Part shown: one piece after another, positions 37,613-44,114 of the stretch
Position numbering within the stretch: position 1 is the first letter of the stretch
Layout of the letters: every line of letters starts with the position of its first letter
Origin: Candidatus Woesearchaeota archaeon
GTDB taxonomy: Archaea > Nanobdellota > Nanobdellia > Woesearchaeales > JAGWAF01
Assembly: GCA_018303205.1 (NCBI GenBank)
Contig: JAGVYP010000036.1
Span: 1 to 44,114 of the forward strand
DNA: 44,114 bases
Direction of reading: 5' to 3'
Notes under the pieces: model-generated
Databases searched by the model: none
Seen by the model: the letters and a program-made list of their open reading frames with translations, nothing else
What the model was told of the DNA's origin: nothing
Position numbers and translations under genes: made by a program

Positions 37613-38202
37613 ATAAAGCATTTTTTTTCGATAAAGATGGAGTCTTAAATGAGGGAGTTTATCGTGAGGATTATTATAAAAAAGGAAAATTTCTCAACGG
37701 CGCTCCCATAGACATAAAGGATTTGAAAATAAAACCAGACGCAAAAAAAACCATTACTTTAGTAAAACAAAAGGGATTTATTCCGGTTATTGTTACCAAT
37801 CAGCCTGATTTTCTTGGAAAAGATGTTCCTTTGAAAAAATATGAAGAAATGATTACTAAAATATGTGAAACCATAGATATTCCCAAAAGAAACATTTTTA
37901 CCTGTCTCCACAAAAATGAAATCGGACTTCCTTGCAATTGCAAAAAACCAAAACCTGATTTATTCTTAATGGCAAAAGGAGTTTTTGATATTGACATGAA
38001 AAGCTCCTGGGTAATAGGTGACTCTTGGAAAGATCTCAAAGCAGGACTTGATGCAGGAGTAAAAAATACTATTTTTTTGCTGATTAAAAAAGAAGAAGGA
38101 AAACAAGTAGGCAATGAAGGAGACTTAAAAAAAATGGAAGAACAAAGCATAAAACCAGCACATATTATTACAAAATTAGCTGAATTGAAGAAGATCCTCT
38201 AG
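37609..38202 (+). CDS. gmhB: HAD-family D-glycero-D-manno-heptose-1,7-bisphosphate phosphatase-like
   Basis: MNKAFFFDKDGVLNEG...PVIVTNQPDF...CNCKKPKPDLFLMA...WVIGDSWKDLKAGLDAGV. Confidence 0.87.
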   Translation: MNKAFFFDKDGVLNEGVYREDYYKKGKFLNGAPIDIKDLKIKPDAKKTITLVKQKGFIPVIVTNQPDFLGKDVPLKKYEEMITKICETIDIPKRNIFTCLHKNEIGLPCNCKKPKPDLFLMAKGVFDIDMKSSWVIGDSWKDLKAGLDAGVKNTIFLLIKKEEGKQVGNEGDLKKMEEQSIKPAHIITKLAELKKIL

Positions 38203-38204
38203 TT

Positions 38205-39317
38205 TTATAAGTTGAGAACATCCCTAAACAATTTTATATATCTTTCTCCTTGTTTGCTATTTGCCAGTTCAATTGCATATTCTCTGCTTTTTTTTGAAAA
38301 TGCTGCATGAAGTTTTTGATCAGAGAGTATTTTTTTTATTTTTTTTACAAATTCATGAATTTCTCCTTCTTTGATGTCAATGAGGTATCCATTGACACTC
38401 TGACGTACTTGTTCAACCGTTCCTCCTCCTTTAGAAGCAACAATGGGCAAGCCACAAGCCATGGCTTCATTGACACTTGCAGCTAAAGGCTCTACTTCGC
38501 TGGGAAAAATAAACACATCTGAAGAAGCAAAGATTTTAGGAATACACTCTCTGGGAGGCCTTACGTCTGAAAAATAAATATTGGTATGCTTGCTAAAATC
38601 TAAGTGTAACTCATTTTTTCCATGGACTATAAAATTATATTCTGGAAGCAGTTCTGCAATTTTGGGAATGAGATACGCACGCTTTGTTTGCGTAATCTTA
38701 CTCAGGTACAACACATTTTTGTTATTATTTTTTATTCCATAAAACTTTTTCACCCAGGAAAGATCTTTTTTCGAAGGTTGAAATAAATGAATATCTGTTC
38801 TGTCTCGAATAACATGCACTTTTGACTCATCTAAATGAAATCCTTGTGCAAACCCTTTTTTAGAAAATTCGCTCACCGTAATGATAGCATCTGCTCTTTT
38901 CAACAAATACCAGTACGACCAAAACTGCATTCTTTTAAACAAAGGACCCTTTCTATTATGACCGAAGCGTTCCCAACACGTGTGTACACAAAAGATATAT
39001 TTCAAAGAGGGACGAAATATTTTTGCAAGAATCATCGTTAAAAATTCTCGAGGACCACCATTACCAATGAAAACGTCACTAGAAAAGAATTTTTTGAAAG
39101 AGAAAAAAATGCTTTGCAAAGAACGAAGAAAAGCGTGTGAAGAAACAGAAATGATTTCAATTTCTTTAGTATTAAAATCTGCAGTATAAGAAGGCAATTT
39201 CATAATCGAAAAAGAAAATCCTGAGGGAAGAGAACGAATAATATTCCTGTTTCCAATAGGAAGTGCTGCTTCTCTAAAGGGATTCAAAAAGAAGATATCA
39301 AGAAGTTTTGTACTCAT
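38205..39317 (-). CDS. Glycosyltransferase family 4
   Basis: VLYLSKITQTKRAYLIPKIAELL...SSDVFIFPSEVEPLAASVNEAMACGLPIVASKGGGTVEQV. Confidence 0.88.
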   Translation of the reverse strand: MSTKLLDIFFLNPFREAALPIGNRNIIRSLPSGFSFSIMKLPSYTADFNTKEIEIISVSSHAFLRSLQSIFFSFKKFFSSDVFIGNGGPREFLTMILAKIFRPSLKYIFCVHTCWERFGHNRKGPLFKRMQFWSYWYLLKRADAIITVSEFSKKGFAQGFHLDESKVHVIRDRTDIHLFQPSKKDLSWVKKFYGIKNNNKNVLYLSKITQTKRAYLIPKIAELLPEYNFIVHGKNELHLDFSKHTNIYFSDVRPPRECIPKIFASSDVFIFPSEVEPLAASVNEAMACGLPIVASKGGGTVEQVRQSVNGYLIDIKEGEIHEFVKKIKKILSDQKLHAAFSKKSREYAIELANSKQGERYIKLFRDVLNL

Positions 39318-39319
39318 TG

Positions 39320-40879
39320 CTAATCCTTATTTGAGCGCCAGCGGTAACCTGCTGTGCGTTTGATAGCTTGTGCAATAAATTCTTTATTGTTGACGTAATC
39401 GTTTGCTTCATCACGTATTCTCGCAAGCTTTTCAGGAGGAACTATAGTATTCTTCATAACCGGATGCTTCCAATTCATCATATCAGGATCAAAATTCTTA
39501 TCTAAGTATCCTCCCTCAAGTGCAATATCATAAAGTTGTGATCCTGGAAAAGGAATAGGAACAAAAAAAGTAACATAAGGTGCTCCTGCTTCTGCAAGTT
39601 TTTTTCCAAATTCAATGCTGGTTTGTATTTCTTCCTCAGTCTCATCAGGAAATCCGATCATCATGTTTACAGGAGCCATGATCCCCATACTCCTCATGGT
39701 TCTCATAAGAGCAAGAAGATCCATTTTGTCATGCTGCACTTTTCCACTTGCATACACATTCAGAATACGCTGATTTCCAGATTCAACAGGAAAGACAATT
39801 TGTTTAAAACCCGTATCTTTAAGCAATTGCAAAAAAGGAACATCAATGACCCATTTACCGTCCACAAGCGGTTGTGTCCTATCAAAATAGTCAATAAGGT
39901 TCATACCATTCACGTTCATAATCGTTAATCCTTTATCTTTTATTTTTTGAAAGAGCTCTCGTGCACGCTCTTTTTTTGCAAGCAAAGAATCATCTTCAAA
40001 GAATATTTTTTTAACACCGAGGGATTTGAGTTTGTCAACTTCTTGCACAACACGCTGTATAGAATGTACACGATATTTTCCTATGTCATCTTTTTCTTTA
40101 GAAATATGGCAGTACTTGCATCTCCAAATGCATCCGCGAGAAGTCATAATGGGGGCATACCTTTCAATTTTTTGAGCTCCAGTCATATCTGTTCCATGAG
40201 CAGAAGCAGTTAAAGATTCATACACTTCAAAAGGTAGCTTTTCCCAAGCAGGCATGGGAAGCTCATCAAGTTCTTGTGGAAAACAAGTGATATCAGGATG
40301 ATTGATAACAATATTTTTGTTCTGATCAAGAAATGCAACTCCGGCAATGCCATGGGGATCTTCTTTGAGCAATCGGGGAAGAATAAGCTCTCCTTCAGTT
40401 AAGCAAATCGCATCAAAATTTCCTGTTTTCAAAAATCGCTCATAGAGAGAACGTGCATTGACTCCTCCTGCAAAAACTTTAATCTGAGGATTAGCTTTTT
40501 TGATAGCAGCTGCTGTGCGAAAAGCCATGTTAGTTTGCGGCGTGAAGTTAGAATTAAGCCCTACAAAAGTGTATCCTCCCTTAACAACATACTCTGCAAT
40601 TTCATCAAAATCCATACCAATCTTAATAAGGCCATTAGCCTGCTTCACAAGACGATAGAACGTCTTCTCTAAAGAAACACCCGGAGGACCGACTGATGCA
40701 TCAAGCAGATCTGTAGGAATCCCTTGCTTTTCCAATGCTGCTGCAAGGTAAAGAGGACCTAAAGAGCCATCAGGACGAGGAGTTTCAATCTCCATAAGCT
40801 GATTAGGAGGATAAATAATAAGACCCTTATGAGCTTGGTGGGATTTTATTGATTGAAGATGCACAAGTTGAGTTTCCAT
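39320..40879 (-). CDS. B12-binding-domain radical SAM protein
   Basis: IIYPPNQLMEIETPRPDGSLGPLYLAAALEKQG; MTSRGCIWRCKYCHISKEKD; VFPVESGNQRILN. Confidence 0.9.
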   Translation of the reverse strand: METQLVHLQSIKSHQAHKGLIIYPPNQLMEIETPRPDGSLGPLYLAAALEKQGIPTDLLDASVGPPGVSLEKTFYRLVKQANGLIKIGMDFDEIAEYVVKGGYTFVGLNSNFTPQTNMAFRTAAAIKKANPQIKVFAGGVNARSLYERFLKTGNFDAICLTEGELILPRLLKEDPHGIAGVAFLDQNKNIVINHPDITCFPQELDELPMPAWEKLPFEVYESLTASAHGTDMTGAQKIERYAPIMTSRGCIWRCKYCHISKEKDDIGKYRVHSIQRVVQEVDKLKSLGVKKIFFEDDSLLAKKERARELFQKIKDKGLTIMNVNGMNLIDYFDRTQPLVDGKWVIDVPFLQLLKDTGFKQIVFPVESGNQRILNVYASGKVQHDKMDLLALMRTMRSMGIMAPVNMMIGFPDETEEEIQTSIEFGKKLAEAGAPYVTFFVPIPFPGSQLYDIALEGGYLDKNFDPDMMNWKHPVMKNTIVPPEKLARIRDEANDYVNNKEFIAQAIKRTAGYRWRSNKD

Positions 40880-40935
40880 GATCAGACAGTAGAGGGGGTT
40901 CTTTTTTAAAGGTTTTGAAAAATCGATCCCAAATG

Positions 40936-40946
40936 TTTATATAAAG
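40936..40946 (+). promoter_or_regulatory. TATA box for ferredoxin 2
   Basis: tttatataaag centred about 26 nt upstream of ATG 40967. Confidence 0.55.
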
Positions 40947-40966
40947 CTTATGAACTATAAGAAGAT

Positions 40967-41221
40967 ATGGGAAATTTTCAAATCCAACATGACAGGCCAA
41001 ACTGCATAGCTTGCGGAGTATGCGAATCCATTGCTCCAGAATTTTGGGAAATGGATAAAAATGATGGAAAATCCAATTTGAAAGCATGCAAAAAAGTAGG
41101 TCATGAAGAGCATCGCGATATTGACGAACATACTTTTGAAGAAAATAGAGAAGCTGCTGATCGCTGTCCTGTAAATATTATTCACATTGTTAACAAAGAA
41201 ACAGGAGAAAGGCTAATTTAA
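40967..41221 (+). CDS. Single-cluster 4Fe-4S ferredoxin
   Basis: NCIACGVCESIAPEFWEMD...DRCPVNIIHIV: CxxCxxC...CP. Confidence 0.87.
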   Translation: MGNFQIQHDRPNCIACGVCESIAPEFWEMDKNDGKSNLKACKKVGHEEHRDIDEHTFEENREAADRCPVNIIHIVNKETGERLI

Positions 41222-41233
41222 ATTTAAGGTATT

Positions 41234-41401
41234 CTCAAGGTTGTTGCGAAAGTGGTTAGCAGCCTTAAGGTCGAGTGTTTCAGCAAAAAGAATAAACAGT
41301 GACAAGAGGGTTGTCTCAGTCGGAGAATGTCACTTATCAAGAAAAAAAAATAACTACGCGAGAAGGCTGCTAACCCGAACGAAGTGAGTTTCGCAACAAC
41401 C
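41234..41401. ncRNA. Complex inverted-repeat element, candidate structured RNA
   Basis: Outer stem GGTTGTTGCGAAA (41239-41251)/TTTCGCAACAACC (41389-41401); inner stem GGTTAGCAGCCTT (41254-41266)/AAGGCTGCTAACC (41363-41375); apical AGTGAC/GTCACT and TCTC-AGTCG-GAGA pairing. Confidence 0.65.
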
Positions 41402-41455
41402 TCGGTTTTCTCAAACGAAAAATAAAGATGATCACTTCCAAAATAGAAAGATTTA

Positions 41456-41479
41456 AGTACTGAAAGTACTTTCAGTACT
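41456..41479. promoter_or_regulatory. Perfect 24-bp palindrome, candidate operator
   Basis: AGTACTGAAAGTACTTTCAGTACT equals its own reverse complement; ends 2 nt before ATG 41482 and begins at the TATA-like atttaag. Confidence 0.7.
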
Positions 41480-41481
41480 CT

Positions 41482-41730
41482 ATGAAAGAGCTCCTCATAA
41501 GTTACAGTACGAAGCATCTTCTTCCTAGAAAACAAGTTCAGATAGTAAGAGAACTCTATGGATACACTGATGTTTCAAAACACGGAAAGTATAGATATGA
41601 AAGATCTGGCATTTTAACAGGGATATTCCATAAAAGAATCAGGCATGGTTGCTTTCAGATTCACCAAAAACATCTTTCCATGTTGAAAAGTTTTTTCAAA
41701 AAATGGAATGTAAAAATAGAGGTCTACTGA
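41482..41730 (+). CDS. Small basic protein of unknown function
   Basis: 82 aa MKELLISYSTKHLLPRKQVQIVRELYGYTDVSKHGKYRYERSGILTGIFHKRIRHGCFQIHQKHLSMLKSFFKKWNVKIEVY; TATA-like box about 28 nt upstream. Confidence 0.6.
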   Translation: MKELLISYSTKHLLPRKQVQIVRELYGYTDVSKHGKYRYERSGILTGIFHKRIRHGCFQIHQKHLSMLKSFFKKWNVKIEVY

Positions 41731-41889
41731 GAAAACCAAATTTTTCAAAATCCTTGAATCTTTTTTATTTTTCATCGAATTTTTCGAATCTTTTTAAAAA
41801 AATAGGCATAAGAAGTAGTTTCAATCATTTTTCCTATTTCTCATCATTGTACCCTTATTTGTCATAAAAAAAAGAAGATAAAAGAAGGT

Positions 41890-43437
41890 TCAATTTGATC
41901 TGACATGAAGAAAATTTCTGCAAGAGGTTTGGATAGGAGTAGGTTGTCCAAAAATGCTTTTGAGTTTTTCATACCAATTATCAAATGCATTTGGACGATA
42001 CGTATCAGGCAAGCAGACTTCTTTGAAATGAGAAAAAAGATAAGAACTTTGATTATGAAAGATAGGATCGCTAGGAACTCGTGCGTCTAATAAGAATGCG
42101 GTCACATTATGCTGTTGAACATAAGATTGCACATTTCTGAATTCACTTCTATCCTTGAAGACGGTATCAAGTTCGGCAAGAAGATACGATTCTTCCTGTT
42201 TTACACCGTAATGAAAATCATTATCTTGTTCAAGCAAGAAAAGATCTGAAGCATAACGCGTAAGAATATTTGAATGCCCCTGTCCTACAAGATACTCATG
42301 AACATACTTTTCTCTTTCACCTGTAAGGTTCGTGATAGGATTAAAAAAATTAACAGTCATGATGAGAATGAGAAAAATAATGAACAAAGATGCTGCAGTC
42401 TTTTTGAATGAAATATGTTGATACAATTCATATGCTCCGTAAGCTGCAAGCAGAGCAATGGCTGGCATGACTTGATAATAATACGATGCGTAATATCCCT
42501 TACTCATAAGAAAAAAAAGATGGAGAACAACAACCCAGAGAAAAATCAAAAAACAAGGTTTTTTGAAAGAAGAAAATTTTTCAGAACGAAAAAAGAAAAA
42601 ATATGCTAACAAAACAAGAGGAATAAGATACATATCAAAGAGGAGATGCGTAATAGTACGAAAGACCTTCAGTTGTAAACTGGGAAAAATAAGAGGATTA
42701 AACTTATTAAAAACACCCACCATATAATAAAAAGTTTTGAACGTATGCGTTTTGAAGAGATAAACAAAAAGAGGAAGTAACCCAAGAACAACACCAAGAA
42801 CACATTGGAAGCTTTTTTGGAAAAAAGACTTGAGTGTTGGCATATGAAAACATTCTACGATAAAAAGAACAGGCAGGAGAATGAAGGACTTAGGATGGAA
42901 AAGAATGGCAACGCCAACAAAAAAGAATGATGAAACAAGATAATATCTTCCTCTTTTCAGATAAAGCAACACAGCAAGCACCTCAAAAAAGGTATGCACT
43001 GCATCAACAAAAACAATACCTGAAAAGGAGTTTACAATATTTGTGATGATATAGATAAAGATAGTGAGAAGTCCGATTTCTTTCTTATGAAAAATACGTA
43101 CTGCAATACTATAAAGAAGAAACGCAGTTGCTGTTTTAAAAAGAATAGTAACAAAGCGTGCCACCAAAAGGGAAGTGAATGATCCTCCGAAAAAAGAAAC
43201 AAAAGGGGTAAGCAACCAGATCATTCCCGGAGTCTTTTGATGGGAATTAAAGTAATCTGCATAAACGTGCTTTCCTTGTGTTTCCTGGAACGCAGAGTAA
43301 AGAAGGTTAGTTTCCACATCCCAACGAAATTCTTTGTAAACTGAAATAGAAAAAAAAGGAATAAGAATGGAGAGGATGAGAAATAGCCCTAAAAGATAAG
43401 GCATAAATTTGTTTAAAGAATAGGTCATAAGAGCCAA
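41890..43437 (-). CDS. Glycosyltransferase family 39-like / multi-TM glycosyltransferase
   Basis: 515 aa, YKEFRWDVETNLLYSAFQETQGKHVYADYFNSHQKTPGMIWLLTPFVSFFGGSFTSLLVARF periplasmic-loop pattern, many TM helices. Confidence 0.75.
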   Translation of the reverse strand: MALMTYSLNKFMPYLLGLFLILSILIPFFSISVYKEFRWDVETNLLYSAFQETQGKHVYADYFNSHQKTPGMIWLLTPFVSFFGGSFTSLLVARFVTILFKTATAFLLYSIAVRIFHKKEIGLLTIFIYIITNIVNSFSGIVFVDAVHTFFEVLAVLLYLKRGRYYLVSSFFFVGVAILFHPKSFILLPVLFIVECFHMPTLKSFFQKSFQCVLGVVLGLLPLFVYLFKTHTFKTFYYMVGVFNKFNPLIFPSLQLKVFRTITHLLFDMYLIPLVLLAYFFFFRSEKFSSFKKPCFLIFLWVVVLHLFFLMSKGYYASYYYQVMPAIALLAAYGAYELYQHISFKKTAASLFIIFLILIMTVNFFNPITNLTGEREKYVHEYLVGQGHSNILTRYASDLFLLEQDNDFHYGVKQEESYLLAELDTVFKDRSEFRNVQSYVQQHNVTAFLLDARVPSDPIFHNQSSYLFSHFKEVCLPDTYRPNAFDNWYEKLKSIFGQPTPIQTSCRNFLHVRSN

Positions 43438-43544
43438 ACAATAAGAAAGAATATTTAAAGGTTGAGAAAAAAAATAGGAAAAACCTTTATAAATGGAACA
43501 GGATGCTTTAAAAAGAGAAAGCTTATGTAGAGTGAGGGTGGAGT

Positions 43545-44114
43545 ATGCAGGAAAAAGTTGAGAGTCTGATTAAGCTGTATTGCAGGCAAAAGCAGCTTCA
43601 AAAACTATTGATGAGGATAGTACAAAATCGTTTTCTCAAATTCTGCTTTGTGGGAGGAATCAGCACGATTCTGAATTACGGTTTTTTCTTTCTCTTCTTT
43701 ATACTGGGAATCCATTATTTGATAGCAGCAGCTGCAGGATACATCATAGGTGTTTTTGCAGGTTTTTTAATGAACAAGCATTTTACATTTCAGTCAAGTG
43801 CAAAATCCTATACGATTGAAATAACAAAGTACTTGATGGTGTATGCAACCTCCTTATTGCTTGCTTTGGGATTATTGAGAATTTTAGTCTTTTTTGGAAT
43901 GCATGCGACCCTTGCTTACATTGCAACGATTGTGGTTACTACGATTACCAACTTTTTGGGATGTAAATTATTTGTGTTCAATCACAGCTTATGGATTACG
44001 AAAGTAAATTTTCTGATTTACAGACATAAGTACTTGATACGCTATATGACCATTGGTGTCAGCGCTGTTTTTCTTGAAATTTTTATGATAGAAGTGCTCA
44101 CGTTAGCACAGAAA
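43545..44114 (+). CDS. GtrA-like membrane protein with tandem GtrA domains, truncated by window end
   Basis: Open frame from ATG 43545 to window edge, absent from ORF track: FLKFCFVGGISTILNYGFFFLFF...AGFLMNKHFTFQ...TNFLGCKLFVFN, then LIRYMTIGVSAVFLEIFMIEVL starting a second domain. Confidence 0.8.
   Translation, partial: MQEKVESLIKLYCRQKQLQKLLMRIVQNRFLKFCFVGGISTILNYGFFFLFFILGIHYLIAAAAGYIIGVFAGFLMNKHFTFQSSAKSYTIEITKYLMVYATSLLLALGLLRILVFFGMHATLAYIATIVVTTITNFLGCKLFVFNHSLWITKVNFLIYRHKYLIRYMTIGVSAVFLEIFMIEVLTLAQK

Noticed and set aside
41234-41401. Third copy of the 12761/34971 element
   Set aside because: Lacks the GATTCATGCA hairpin and the GATCAACGGAG motif; CTACGCG is the only shared short string, so it was treated as a separate element.
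1-44114. CRISPR arrays, tRNAs, rRNAs, transposases/integrases
   Set aside because: No spaced direct-repeat arrays, cloverleaf-like sequences or transposase/integrase motifs were found when reading the intergenic regions and ORFs; tRNAscan-SE would settle the tRNA question.

Overview
This AT-rich 44.1 kb window is almost certainly archaeal. The evidence is an STT3/AglB oligosaccharyltransferase, a geranylgeranyl-reductase-like flavoprotein, an archaeal/eukaryotic-type ProRS-like protein, a COG1665-like nucleotidyltransferase pair, and TATA boxes about 26 nt upstream of many start codons. It is gene-dense and is mostly a surface-glycan / protein-glycosylation locus: STT3, GT2, GT4 and GT39 enzymes, two nucleotide-sugar dehydrogenases, an epimerase, a MOP flippase, an AglD/LPG-synthase-like membrane protein, tandem GtrA domains, and a near-complete D-glycero-D-manno-heptose nucleotide pathway. 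The least explained signals are: (1) a structured intergenic element in two full copies (about 12761-12875 + and 34971-35076 -) with conserved internal motifs but different, internally complementary outer stems, plus a degenerate partial copy near 28473, all 11-31 nt downstream of a co-oriented stop codon; (2) a compact operon at 14.65-22.2 kb with two RHH + alkaline-phosphatase-superfamily pairs, a duplicated nucleotidyltransferase-like gene with degraded active-site motifs, and a divergent ProRS-like protein whose anticodon domain looks shortened; (3) a separate complex structured element at 41234-41401, followed by a perfect 24-bp palindrome between a TATA-like box and the start of an unknown small gene. 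No tRNA, rRNA, CRISPR array or transposase was seen. Functional calls come from reading motifs, without database searches.
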